55,543 nt of DNA from Chloroflexota bacterium (lineage in GTDB: Bacteria > Chloroflexota > Anaerolineae > Anaerolineales > Villigracilaceae): the NCBI GenBank assembly GCA_026390015.1, contig JAPLGS010000075.1, positions 1-55,543 on the forward strand. Reading direction: 5' to 3'. Made by a program: the position numbers and the translations under genes. Shown one piece after another: positions 35,803 to 45,140 of this stretch. Under the pieces are notes generated by a model. It worked only from the letters and a program-made list of their open reading frames with translations, ran no database searches and had not been told where the DNA came from. The number at the start of each line of letters is the position of its first letter. Positions within the stretch are counted from its first letter, which is position 1.

Positions 35803-36540
35803 ATGTCAGCGATGACCCCTGAACTCTCCATCATCGTGCCCGCGTATAATGAAGAATCTATGATCGTGGACACCTTGGCCGGTTTGAGTTCCTATCTGAC
35901 GGCGCGCTCTGAATCATACGAGATCATCGTTGTCGATGACGGCAGCCAGGATAATACGATTGCCCTCATTCAGGATTGGAAATTACACAACAAAATAGAT
36001 TTACGCATTCTAGGCAATCAGCGGAATATGGGTAAGGGGTTTTCCATACGGCGCGGCGTGTTCGAGAGTCGCGGGCAATATGTGATCTTCACAGATGCCG
36101 ACCTGCCCTATGACCTCGATGCTATTGACGGTTTCTTGAAAGCCTTGCAAAGCGGTAGCGACCTCGCCATTGGTTCGCGAGTCCTGCCGGGTTCGCTAGT
36201 TAATGGCGTACCAACTTTACGCTTTGCCGCAGGCCAAATTTTCTCGTGGATGGTGCAGGGAATTTTATTTTCCGGCTTGCCCGATACGCAGTGCGGATTC
36301 AAAAGTTTTAAATCCGCCGCGGCCAGAGAGATATTCAAACGATTGACCATCAGCGGTTTCGGTTTTGATGTGGAGCTTCTCTTCATAGCCCGCAAACTGA
36401 AATATAAAATTAAACCGATCGCCGTGCAAATGATCCATTACCGCCGTGATAGCCGCGTCCGCATAATAGACGACTCAATTGAGATGTTCGTAAATCTGTT
36501 CAATGTCCGCTGGAATGACTGGCAGGGCAAATACAAGTAG
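35803..36540 (+). CDS. Dolichyl-phosphate-glucosyltransferase-like GT2
   Basis: A 245-aa GT2 enzyme. LSIIVPAYNEESMI, IIVVDDGSQDNT, YVIFTDADLPYD and GFGFDVELLFIARK match the DPG/DPM synthase (ALG5-like) group, which makes polyprenyl-phosphate sugars. That product is exactly the donor type needed by the GT39-like proteins in this cluster. A weak C-terminal membrane-associating region is present but no multi-spanning tail. Confidence 0.88.
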   Translation: MSAMTPELSIIVPAYNEESMIVDTLAGLSSYLTARSESYEIIVVDDGSQDNTIALIQDWKLHNKIDLRILGNQRNMGKGFSIRRGVFESRGQYVIFTDADLPYDLDAIDGFLKALQSGSDLAIGSRVLPGSLVNGVPTLRFAAGQIFSWMVQGILFSGLPDTQCGFKSFKSAAAREIFKRLTISGFGFDVELLFIARKLKYKIKPIAVQMIHYRRDSRVRIIDDSIEMFVNLFNVRWNDWQGKYK

Positions 36541-36551
36541 GAGTTCAACCT

Positions 36552-37295
36552 TTGTCTTTTGATTATCACGCCGTGTCAGGCGATTACCAATATCAAGCCT
36601 TGCATTCGGGGCATCCAATGCAGAGATTCTGGCACGGAGGCAAATTAACCATGATCGACCGATTGCTCCGTCCGCATTTGAATGCTGATTCACGTCTGCT
36701 CGAGATTGGCTGTGGAGCCGGCAATCTGCTTGTACAGGCCAGTGTGTACGGCAGTTATTCGGTGGCGCTCGATCTTTCCATGCAAGCATTGACCTTTGTT
36801 CGTTCACGTTTGGATGAAGCGATCTCTGGCCCCGAAGCACCGCGCGGCTTTGCATCCACTCAGGCAATTGGTGAGTATTTGCCGCTGGCTGATGGAACTT
36901 TTGACTGTGTGATACTCTCCGAAGTGATTGAGCATCTCGAAGCCCCGCAGATTTCCATTCAGGAGGCGGCGCGCGTTCTTCGTCCTGGCGGACGGCTGCT
37001 CATTACCACCCCAAATTATCGCAGTCTGTGGCCGTTGATGGAATGGGCTGTGGACCGTTTGAACATGGCTCCAAAAATGGGCGGGGAACAACACATCAGC
37101 CACTTTCATTCTGCGAACTTGCGACACCTGCTGACCGATCTTGGGCTGGGAATCGAATATTTCGGCACGATATACAATCTTAGCCCGTTCCTGTCTCTGG
37201 TTTCTTCTGAAAGCGCAAAACGTCAACTGGCGCGCGAGCTAAATAGCCAATCATCATTGGGGATGATATTGGTGGCCGTGGCTGTCAAACTTTAG
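36552..37295 (+). CDS. Class I SAM-dependent methyltransferase
   Basis: A 247-aa enzyme. Motif I is LLEIGCGAGNLL (49-60); later motifs are FDCVILSEVIEHLE and VLRPGGRLLITTPN. TTG at 36552 is the likely start, with AGGAG eight bases upstream. Probably methylates a glycan or its lipid-linked precursor; the acceptor is unknown. Confidence 0.85.
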   Translation: MSFDYHAVSGDYQYQALHSGHPMQRFWHGGKLTMIDRLLRPHLNADSRLLEIGCGAGNLLVQASVYGSYSVALDLSMQALTFVRSRLDEAISGPEAPRGFASTQAIGEYLPLADGTFDCVILSEVIEHLEAPQISIQEAARVLRPGGRLLITTPNYRSLWPLMEWAVDRLNMAPKMGGEQHISHFHSANLRHLLTDLGLGIEYFGTIYNLSPFLSLVSSESAKRQLARELNSQSSLGMILVAVAVKL

Positions 37296-37302
37296 GTATC
37301 GA

Positions 37303-38766
37303 ATGAAGTTAAAAAACAATCTAAAACTTCATAATCTCATACCTGTTACTCTTGTCATATTTTCTTTGGCACTTGTCGTGGGGCTGTTCGCCTTCGCTTA
37401 TTTGGGTATCTTTTCCCGCTATGGGGCGGATGATTATTGCTTTACAAGCACGATTTATCAATCAGACAATATCATTCAAGCGAGCATTATTTGGTATCTG
37501 GAAACATCCAACCGCTACACCACCATGTTGTTGATCGGCGCATCTGAATGGTTTGGTCGTTCTGCCATCTCATTTTTGCCGATGCTGGCGATACTGCTCT
37601 GGCTGGCGAGTCTTTCGTGGGCACTCGCGCAGGTCTCTAGGAAATTAAAATTCCTCCATCCGTTGTTATCAAGTTTTATGTTGGCAGCTGTGATCATCTT
37701 TTTTTCCATCCTGGAAGCGCCTAATCGTTATCAAAGTTTATATTGGCGTTCAGGTATGGTGACTTATTTTTTTCCGCTCATTGCTTTCAGCTATCTAACC
37801 GGATTAATTTTGACCGAGGCCTGGCGTAATAAGCCTCGCACTTCAGCCGGATGGATCGCCATCCTCGTATGGATCTGGCTGGGATTCTTTTTTGCCGGAG
37901 GACTTTCTGAAACCACTCTGGCGATTCAAGGCGGATCCTTGGGGCTTGCAATCATCGCAGTTTGGTTCTTGACATCTGGCGACCTGCGAAAGAAAATTCT
38001 GTCCATGTTGATTATTGCACTCGTTGCTTCCATCATAGCTCTGGTGGTGATTTTCGTTGCGCCAGCTAATTCTCTACGGATCAATCCCACGGAAGTTCGC
38101 CCGCCGCTAATAGATGTATTCCGTCATTCCTTTATATTTGCAGTGAATTTCATCCAGAAAACCATCAATTCCATGCCAACCCCCACATTAGCCACTCTGA
38201 TTTCAGGCCTGGCAATTGGTTTTGGTTTGTGGACAGGCGACACTCCATCCATAAATAAAAAATCATTTGTGGTTTCTATTGTCTCCACGCCGCTACTCAC
38301 TTATTTGCTGATCTTCTTTTCCATGATACCCGCCATGTATGGTCAGCAATCTTTTCCAGCAGCGCGCTCCCTGATGGCAGCCTGTACCATCCTGGTGACT
38401 GGTTTATTGGGATTTGGCTTGCTGGCCGGGTTGGGATTGCGAATATTCATCAACAGTTTATTTGCAAATCAAAAGTCGACATTTTCTCTGATGATATTGT
38501 CAGCCTTGCTTATATTTCTATGTTCCATTTATCCACTTTACTCAGTTCGTAAAATACTTACGCAATTATTACCAAGATATATTTCACACGCTGCGGTCTG
38601 GGATGCCCGCGATGCCCAGATCCGCCAGTCTGTTGCGCAAGGCGCTACCGACCTGGTCGTTATTCAGATCGACGATATGGATGGAGTTCTTGAATATAAG
38701 GCACATAATTGGGTCAACCGCTGCGCGGCAGATTACTACGGGCTTAATACGCTCAGCGCTCCTTAA
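37303..38766 (+). CDS. Multispan membrane protein, DUF6056-like
   Basis: A 487-aa protein with about 11-12 membrane helices. YGADDYCF in the first outer loop and NRYTTML/APNRYQSLYWRSG are typical of DUF6056-like proteins, which look like GT-C glycosyltransferases with an acidic motif in the first loop. A transferase role in the cluster is likely but unproven. Confidence 0.7.
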   Translation: MKLKNNLKLHNLIPVTLVIFSLALVVGLFAFAYLGIFSRYGADDYCFTSTIYQSDNIIQASIIWYLETSNRYTTMLLIGASEWFGRSAISFLPMLAILLWLASLSWALAQVSRKLKFLHPLLSSFMLAAVIIFFSILEAPNRYQSLYWRSGMVTYFFPLIAFSYLTGLILTEAWRNKPRTSAGWIAILVWIWLGFFFAGGLSETTLAIQGGSLGLAIIAVWFLTSGDLRKKILSMLIIALVASIIALVVIFVAPANSLRINPTEVRPPLIDVFRHSFIFAVNFIQKTINSMPTPTLATLISGLAIGFGLWTGDTPSINKKSFVVSIVSTPLLTYLLIFFSMIPAMYGQQSFPAARSLMAACTILVTGLLGFGLLAGLGLRIFINSLFANQKSTFSLMILSALLIFLCSIYPLYSVRKILTQLLPRYISHAAVWDARDAQIRQSVAQGATDLVVIQIDDMDGVLEYKAHNWVNRCAADYYGLNTLSAP

Positions 38767-38777
38767 CGGATCTATCG

Positions 38778-39716
38778 ATGCCACACCTACAGAAAAATTC
38801 CCGCCCAATTCCCATACTTGTCACAGGCGCGCACCGCAGCGGTACAACCTGGGTGGGGAAAATGTTGGCAGCTGCTCCACAAACAGCATATATCAGCGAG
38901 CCGTTAAATGTTTTGCATCGCCGCGGAGTGTACCGCGCAGATGTGGATCACTGGTACACCTATATCACGGAAGAAAATGAAACCAAATATCTCCCTGCTT
39001 TTCAGGAACTTTTAAAATTTCAATATCACCCATTCGCAGAACTTATATCATTACGTTCACGAAAAGATATTCTTCGCATGGGGCGTGACCTTGCCATATT
39101 TGTAAACGGAAAATTCCGCGATCAACGCGTCTTGATCAAAGATCCTTTCGCAGTTTTTTCCGCTCCGTGGTTCGCGCAAAAATTAAATTGTCAGATCGTG
39201 TTTACCATCCGCCATCCTGCGGGATTTGCCAGCAGCCTGAAACGACTCAACTGGCCGTTTGATTTTCAGCACCTGCTCGAACAGCCCATGCTCATGCATG
39301 AGCATCTTGAAAATAATCGCGTCGATATGGAAAAGATTCAAGCCGATGACATCGTTGGGCAATCTGCCCTGCTCTGGCGGATGGTCTACCGCTCAGTTCA
39401 TACGACCCTCGGCCTGTTCCCGCACTTCAAAATTGTCCGCCATGAAGACCTTTCGCTCGATCCCGTCACAGGTTATAAGTCACTGTATGAGTCTCTTGGA
39501 TTAAATTTTACTGACAACGTCCGTGAAACGATTCTCAACTCCAGTAGTTCCGAAAATCCATCAGAACTATCGAAGAAGAAAGTTCATTCGGTAAAATTGA
39601 ATAGCCGCGCCAACATGGACAATTGGAAAAAACGACTCGCCGCAGAAGAAATTACCCTCATCCGCAAAATGACAGAAGACGTATCCCATCTTTTTTACTC
39701 CGACAGCGAATGGTAA
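38778..39716 (+). CDS. Sulfotransferase family protein, copy 1
   Basis: A 312-aa PAPS-dependent sulfotransferase-like protein. The 5'-phosphosulfate loop is GAHRSGTTWVGKML (17-30); the 3'-phosphate-binding region is VFTIRHPAGFASSLKR (about 138-153). EPLNVLHRRGVY follows the loop. It would transfer sulfate to a sugar hydroxyl. Starts 12 bp after the previous stop, within the cluster. Confidence 0.87.
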   Translation: MPHLQKNSRPIPILVTGAHRSGTTWVGKMLAAAPQTAYISEPLNVLHRRGVYRADVDHWYTYITEENETKYLPAFQELLKFQYHPFAELISLRSRKDILRMGRDLAIFVNGKFRDQRVLIKDPFAVFSAPWFAQKLNCQIVFTIRHPAGFASSLKRLNWPFDFQHLLEQPMLMHEHLENNRVDMEKIQADDIVGQSALLWRMVYRSVHTTLGLFPHFKIVRHEDLSLDPVTGYKSLYESLGLNFTDNVRETILNSSSSENPSELSKKKVHSVKLNSRANMDNWKKRLAAEEITLIRKMTEDVSHLFYSDSEW

Positions 39717-39733
39717 ACAATCTCTGATTCCTA

Positions 39734-40519
39734 ATGCCTAACCTGCCTCTCGTCTCCATCATCACGCCATCTTTTAATCAGGCGTGCTTTCTCGAAGCTA
39801 CGATCCAATCTGTGCTTGGACAGGATTATGCGCGCGTTGAGTACATCATCATTGATGGCGGCTCCACCGATGGAAGCGTGGACGTGATCAAAAAGTACAA
39901 AAGTAGACTCGCCTGGTGGGTCAGCGAACAGGATCAAGGTCAGACCGACGCGATCAATAAAGGATTCAACCGCGCGACTGGAGAGATCCTCGCATGGCTG
40001 AATTCAGATGATACCTATAACGCCGGCGCGATCAGCGCGGCTGTTAAATATTTAACCGAAAATCCCGCTGTCGCGATGGTATATTCCGATTGTGACTTCA
40101 TCAATGAACAGGGTGATGTGATCGGAAAATTTAACTCCGCGCAGACTGATATTCGCCGCCTGCGGGAAGGCTATGTTCACATCCCGCAACAGAGCATGTT
40201 CTTCCGCGCCAAATATTGGAGGGAACTTGGACCGCTTGACCCATCTTTTTATTTCGCAATGGATTATGATCTTTGGACGCGCATCGCCGCCCGCGCACCG
40301 CTTAAATATCTGGCAGGGCAAACCTGGGCAAATTTCCGTTTACATATGTCCGGTAAAACAACCTCCGCCGATGACCGCTGTTGGCCTGAAATGCTGCGCG
40401 TCCATTATCGGGAGGGCGGTAGTTTTTTCTCTGTGATCGTGGCAAAATACTATCTAAGAAAAATAATTGGTCCGCTATGGAAATGGCGGATCAAACAAAA
40501 CAAGGAGCGCGGACTTTAG
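39734..40519 (+). CDS. Family 2 glycosyltransferase, copy 2
   Basis: A 261-aa GT2 enzyme, paralogue of the 31393 gene: VSIITPSFNQACFLEATI, YIIIDGGSTDGSVDVIKKY, ILAWLNSDDTYNAGAI. The C-terminal half differs more, as expected if acceptor specificity has changed. Confidence 0.9.
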   Translation: MPNLPLVSIITPSFNQACFLEATIQSVLGQDYARVEYIIIDGGSTDGSVDVIKKYKSRLAWWVSEQDQGQTDAINKGFNRATGEILAWLNSDDTYNAGAISAAVKYLTENPAVAMVYSDCDFINEQGDVIGKFNSAQTDIRRLREGYVHIPQQSMFFRAKYWRELGPLDPSFYFAMDYDLWTRIAARAPLKYLAGQTWANFRLHMSGKTTSADDRCWPEMLRVHYREGGSFFSVIVAKYYLRKIIGPLWKWRIKQNKERGL

Positions 40520-40565
40520 TCGGCACATTATTGCGGATTGAACTGCACATTCTATAAAATAAACT

Positions 40566-41149
40566 ATGAACTATATTTTCACTTCCCCTTCTCTCGATGA
40601 TCTTATTCACCTGCTCAAAGCGTGGCGCTTTTGGGTGATAGGCGCGCTGATCGGCGCTGTGATTGGCGCGGCGATTTACTTTATTTTCCCGCCAGCATTT
40701 CGCGCCCGCGCCACTGTCAATGTTGATTTCAACCTCGAGCAAGCCTGGCCGCAGGATACAGATCGCCAACAGTTTTATTATCTCGAACGCGAATCGCGCA
40801 AGCTGGAAGAGCTCGCGTGGTCAGATGATGTGATGAATCAATTATCCACTGAATTCGCCATCCCAGTGGAAGATCTGCGCGGCGGATTGTTGCAACTCAG
40901 TCAACCGGCCGAGGCTGGCTGGCATTTCTACGCGGACAACAGTGATGCAAAGACCGCATCCGCGATCGCTTCCGCGTGGGCAGATGCTTTTTTTATCAAG
41001 GCGCAGGCAGATATAGATGCGAAGATAATTAATGAGTTTGTCAAAATCGAAGTTACGCAATCTGCAAATTTGCCCGTCTGGCAGGTTCAATTGGCTTTCT
41101 CACGCTTGCAGTTTTTGTTGTGCTATTTATCAAACCAAAGGATCAATGA
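40566..41149 (+). pseudogene. Wzz-like chain-length protein with C-terminal frameshift
   Basis: Residues 1-171 are a typical Wzz/Wzc-N protein: membrane helix at about 21-41 (FWVIGALIGAVIGAAIYFIF), the FRARATVNVDF strand and a long coiled region. At about 41078 the frame departs. The expected second membrane helix, AGSIGFLTLAVFVVLFIKPK, is encoded in another frame directly after the break and ends at a TGA (41147-41149) that overlaps the next ATG by 4 bp as in neighbouring genes. A short out-of-frame deletion removed some residues after NLPV. Without repair the frame runs on to 41261 without the second helix. Confidence 0.82.
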
Positions 41150-42594
41150 AAAGTTCTACGCGTTCAATATTTTCCATGGACAATCTTCCCCGCATCTTGT
41201 GGGGTGCGGCGATGCTGACTGTGCCTGTGACAAGTTTTCGCTGGTTCCCATTTCTTGGTGACGGCACATTGGTTCGTCCGCTTGCATTGTATCCATTGGC
41301 GCTGCTTCTTTCACTTTTATTAATTCAATGGCGGCGTGGAAAAATAAAACTCAATTGGGCTGGCGCGTTAATCCCGCTGGGGGCGCTGATCCTGTTCATT
41401 GTTGCAGTGACCAGTTTCGGAGCGCTGATCGATCCGATTCCTTTGCGCGGGCAGATCTATTCAGGCCGCGCCATTCGCGCAATCGCAACGCTCTTCATCG
41501 GATTGTCATTCTTCATCAGCGCAATGTGGATGAACAAAAATGAAGAAGACCTGCGCTTTACGATCCGTTGGTTATTTGCGGGGCTGTGCCTCGATCTGGC
41601 GTGGAGCGGATTGCAGGCCGTCACTTTTTACACGAGCCTGCTAAAAAAAGAAATGGTGACGCACTGGCAGCTTGCGTTTTCGATGCGCGAACTTGTGCGC
41701 ACAAATCGTATCTCCGGACTTGCGTATGAACCGGCCTGGCTGGCGGGGCAACTCGCGACAATATTCATTCCGTTTTTATTTGCATCTCTCTTGACTAATT
41801 TCCACATCACGCGCCTGAAATGGCTGGAGCCCGTTCTGCTGGCATTCTCCCTGCTGACAGTTTTAGCCACCTACTCTCGCGGCGGATTGTTAATCACAGC
41901 GGCCGCGTCTGGACTAACTTTTTTATTTCTTGGCCGCGATGTGATGCGCACAATTTGGAAATGGTTCATCCATGGTTTTCGCGGACGTCTGATTGATATT
42001 TTATTTCGCGTTGGCATGCTCGGTGTGATCGTTGGAATTTTAGTAGGCTCATTTCTTTTTCTTGGGCAGAAGAATTTCTTTCGCCGTTTATGGGAGACCG
42101 ATGCGAAAAGTTTAAATGAATATGTGGTCGCCATCAACGCGGGCGCGCGCAGCGCGTACTCCAGCGGAGCATTGGCCGCTTTCGAAGAATATCCACTTAC
42201 CGGCGTTGGTCTTGGCGCGAGCGGTTTTTATATTTATCAGAACCTGCCAGATTGGGCGTTGACCACCGTGCCGGAAATCGCCAAACAATTAAATCCTCAA
42301 AATCGTTTATATCCCAACCCGAAAAATCTTTACGTTCGTTTGCTGGCTGAAACGGGACTGATCGGATTTTTCCTCTTCTTTGCATTTCAATTTTATATAC
42401 TCGGTGATATGCTCAGCTTGCTGCGCCGCCAGGAGACTTGGACACGCTTTGCGGCAGTCGCCGGGACGTTTGCATGGCTGGCAATCGCGTTATATAATCT
42501 CACACAAGATTCACTCACGACGCCAAACCTCTGGCTTGTTCCGGGCATACTGGCGGGGTTGTCTTTTACATCATCGTACAAGGAAATCAAATGA
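41146..42594 (+). CDS. O-antigen ligase/polymerase family protein
   Basis: A 482-aa polytopic protein of the Wzy/WaaL fold. RISGLAYEPAWLAGQLAT, TYSRGGLL and EYPLTGVGLGASGFY are the usual periplasmic-loop motifs, with the Arg and large loop placed as in ligases. The ATG at 41146 overlaps the natural end of the Wzz-like gene (ATGA); the frame is open further upstream to 41032, but that stretch is antisense-like noise. Polymerises or ligates the glycan made by this cluster. Confidence 0.88.
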   Translation: MKSSTRSIFSMDNLPRILWGAAMLTVPVTSFRWFPFLGDGTLVRPLALYPLALLLSLLLIQWRRGKIKLNWAGALIPLGALILFIVAVTSFGALIDPIPLRGQIYSGRAIRAIATLFIGLSFFISAMWMNKNEEDLRFTIRWLFAGLCLDLAWSGLQAVTFYTSLLKKEMVTHWQLAFSMRELVRTNRISGLAYEPAWLAGQLATIFIPFLFASLLTNFHITRLKWLEPVLLAFSLLTVLATYSRGGLLITAAASGLTFLFLGRDVMRTIWKWFIHGFRGRLIDILFRVGMLGVIVGILVGSFLFLGQKNFFRRLWETDAKSLNEYVVAINAGARSAYSSGALAAFEEYPLTGVGLGASGFYIYQNLPDWALTTVPEIAKQLNPQNRLYPNPKNLYVRLLAETGLIGFFLFFAFQFYILGDMLSLLRRQETWTRFAAVAGTFAWLAIALYNLTQDSLTTPNLWLVPGILAGLSFTSSYKEIK

Positions 42595-43316
42595 TCGTTC
42601 TCTCTGTTGGCATGCCGCGCGCGGGTTCTGGCTGGCACTATAATCTTATTCATGATCTGATGAAAACCACAGGCTGCGCGGATGCTCGTGATATCCGTGA
42701 ACGCTACCGTTTGCAAAATATTCTGACAGAAGTGAATTGCAATATCGGCGTGCTTTCTGCCAGACGGCTTGGGATGGTGGCGCTGCCTGGGCTGATAAAT
42801 ACATTCGTCATCAAGGCGCACGCCGCCCCGACGAATACCTCGCGCCTTCTCTCGGCTTTGGGGCTGCTGCGCATCACATACATTTATCGTGATCCGCGCG
42901 ACGCCATGCTCTCAGCGTATGATTTTGGTCAGCGCGCGCTCGTCAAAGGGCGCCCCAACGCCTTTTCGCATTTGGCAGACTTTGAGAAGAGCGTTGATTT
43001 TATGATGGAATATGTTCGTATTTGGGAAAAATGGGTCAAAGAGAAGAATGTACTCATCGCCCAATATGAAGACTTGCTGATGAACTATGAGGACGAATCA
43101 GCTAAACTGGCAGGCTTCCTCAATTTAGAGAGGAGCCGGCCCGAGGTTAAAGCAGTGATCGAGAACTATCGTCCCGACTCTGCTGAAGGTCAGCAGGGTC
43201 TGCATTACTATAAAGGAAGAATCGGCCGCTTCCGCGAATCGTATAATGAAGAGCAAAAAATGATCTTAAAAGAGCGACTCGGCGCATATTTGGCGCGGAT
43301 GCACTACGAAGCCTAA
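42591..43316 (+). CDS. Sulfotransferase family protein, copy 2
   Basis: A 241-aa sulfotransferase-fold protein. The phosphosulfate loop is GMPRAGSGWHYNLI (7-20) and the 3'-phosphate site YRDPRDAMLSAYDF (about 97-110). It overlaps the ligase gene by 4 bp. It is not a close paralogue of the 38778 protein, so two different positions may be sulfated. Confidence 0.83.
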   Translation: MIVLSVGMPRAGSGWHYNLIHDLMKTTGCADARDIRERYRLQNILTEVNCNIGVLSARRLGMVALPGLINTFVIKAHAAPTNTSRLLSALGLLRITYIYRDPRDAMLSAYDFGQRALVKGRPNAFSHLADFEKSVDFMMEYVRIWEKWVKEKNVLIAQYEDLLMNYEDESAKLAGFLNLERSRPEVKAVIENYRPDSAEGQQGLHYYKGRIGRFRESYNEEQKMILKERLGAYLARMHYEA

Positions 43317-43383
43317 AGGTGTAATTTAGCTGTAACGTCAAACAAGTTGTGGCAATCCATGTTATTCGTTATTATAGGGATGT

Positions 43384-45135
43384 ATGATGCGTAAATTCGA
43401 AACACCCTACATGGCAGACTGGTTTGCCATTTCATTGCGTTGGATCATGCTGGTGGGTTTGATCATATCGCTTGGGCTTGGTCAAAAATTGAGTATAGCC
43501 ATATCTTGGCCGTTGGGGTTATTGATCGCATGGAATCTCGTGATGACCGCGCTGGCGAGTTTGAATGTGCGTATGAGCCAACATCGCCGCATTAGCGTCC
43601 TGTTCGATTTTGGATTATCGGGAATATTTTACTGGATACAGGGCGGGCTGCATGGCCCGGCATTTTGGGCCGGCTTGTTACCCATATTAACCAGTTCAAT
43701 TTATTTTGAATTATCGGGCGCACTGATCGCAGCATTTTCATATTCATTACTTGTGATCTATATAGAACAGCAAGTGGATGAAAATCTGTCGATCGCCGCC
43801 ACAGTTGCGGCTACGCAGATTGCGTTGGGATTTATTTTTGGCTTTCTCGGCAAACGTATGATCATACGCATCAGACAAAACCGATCATTGTTTTTGGATT
43901 CTGAAGAAAAATCCCGCGCGATCCAGAGCGAACGTATGCGCGCCATTTACGAACTAACATCCGCGATTTCATCCACTTTGAATTACAAACGCGTGCTCGA
44001 ATCAGCGTTAGATATGAGCGCCACTGCATTAAATCCTGACCCTGAGCGATTGACCAGTGATCCGCTTGTGAGTATGGTGATGTTGTTCAATGGCGGTAAA
44101 TTGCGCATTGGTTCTGCAAGGCGTTTAACCAGCGCGGATATGCGCGTGACCTTTGACGCGGCCGAAGGTGTGCTCAAAAAAGCACTTGACGAAGGCGAGC
44201 CGGTCATTCTCAAAGATGTTGGATATGATCCGGAGCTTGGACGTGTGATCGCGCTTAGAACTTGCACAAGCGGATATTGTTTTCCATTGCGCAGCGGTTT
44301 CAATGTGTACGGGGTTTTATTGTTTGCTCATCCAAACCCCGACTATTTCAATTCAGAACGCTGTAACCTGCTCGATATTATCGGAAGACAATCGGTGATC
44401 GCAATACAAAATGCGCGTTTATACCAGGACCTTGTTGAAGAGAAAGAGCGCATGGTGGAAGTGCATGAAGAAGCGCGCAAGAAACTGGCACGCGACCTGC
44501 ACGACGGCCCGACTCAATCAGTGGCCGCGATAGCCATGCGCCTCAACATTACACGACGCATGATGACAAAAGATATAAAACTGGCCGGCGAGGAACTTAC
44601 CAAACTCGAAGAACTTGCCCACCGCACCACAAAAGAAATCCGCCACATGCTGTTTACCTTGCGCCCACTCATCCTTGAATCTCAGGGACTTACTGCCGCG
44701 GTACAAGCCATGGCCGATAAGATGAAGGAAACCTATAATCAAAAAATGGTAGTCAGTATTGAAGAACGGGTTACCATTCAACTGGAAATGGGTAAGCAGG
44801 GCGTGATCTTTTATATTATTGAAGAGGCGGTTAATAACGCCCGCAAACATGCGGTCGCCGAATCCATCGCCGTGGGTCTGAGACAAATGGAAGCCGGGAT
44901 TGCCTTGCTTGAAATTTTTGACAATGGTGTAGGCTTCGACATCAAAGCCATGTCACAAACATACGATAAACGCGCGAACAGCAGTCTTGGAATGGTCAAC
45001 TTGCGCGAACGAGCCGAACTTGTGAATGGCTTGTTCCAAATAGATTCAACTCCCGGGCAGGGGACGAAAGTGCGGGTGTATATTCCACTTACCGAAGAAG
45101 CCGCTGACCGCCTTCATCATCCTCGCGGAAAATAA
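43384..45135 (+). CDS. Membrane sensor histidine kinase (HisKA_3 type)
   Basis: A 583-aa kinase: about six N-terminal membrane helices (15-170), a GAF domain (about 195-345), the HisKA_3 dimerisation domain with phospho-acceptor H373 in ARDLHDGPTQS, and an HATPase_c domain with EEAVNNARKH, DNGVGFD and SLGMVNLRERAE. This is the NarX/LiaS-like class whose partners are NarL-type regulators; none is encoded next to it, so it is an orphan here. Confidence 0.92.
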   Translation: MMRKFETPYMADWFAISLRWIMLVGLIISLGLGQKLSIAISWPLGLLIAWNLVMTALASLNVRMSQHRRISVLFDFGLSGIFYWIQGGLHGPAFWAGLLPILTSSIYFELSGALIAAFSYSLLVIYIEQQVDENLSIAATVAATQIALGFIFGFLGKRMIIRIRQNRSLFLDSEEKSRAIQSERMRAIYELTSAISSTLNYKRVLESALDMSATALNPDPERLTSDPLVSMVMLFNGGKLRIGSARRLTSADMRVTFDAAEGVLKKALDEGEPVILKDVGYDPELGRVIALRTCTSGYCFPLRSGFNVYGVLLFAHPNPDYFNSERCNLLDIIGRQSVIAIQNARLYQDLVEEKERMVEVHEEARKKLARDLHDGPTQSVAAIAMRLNITRRMMTKDIKLAGEELTKLEELAHRTTKEIRHMLFTLRPLILESQGLTAAVQAMADKMKETYNQKMVVSIEERVTIQLEMGKQGVIFYIIEEAVNNARKHAVAESIAVGLRQMEAGIALLEIFDNGVGFDIKAMSQTYDKRANSSLGMVNLRERAELVNGLFQIDSTPGQGTKVRVYIPLTEEAADRLHHPRGK

Positions 45136-45140
45136 AAAAA

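Noticed and set aside
41032-41145. Upstream extension of the O-antigen ligase gene to 41032
   Set aside because: It would overlap the real Wzz-like coding sequence; the ATG at 41146 forms the ATGA overlap used throughout the cluster.
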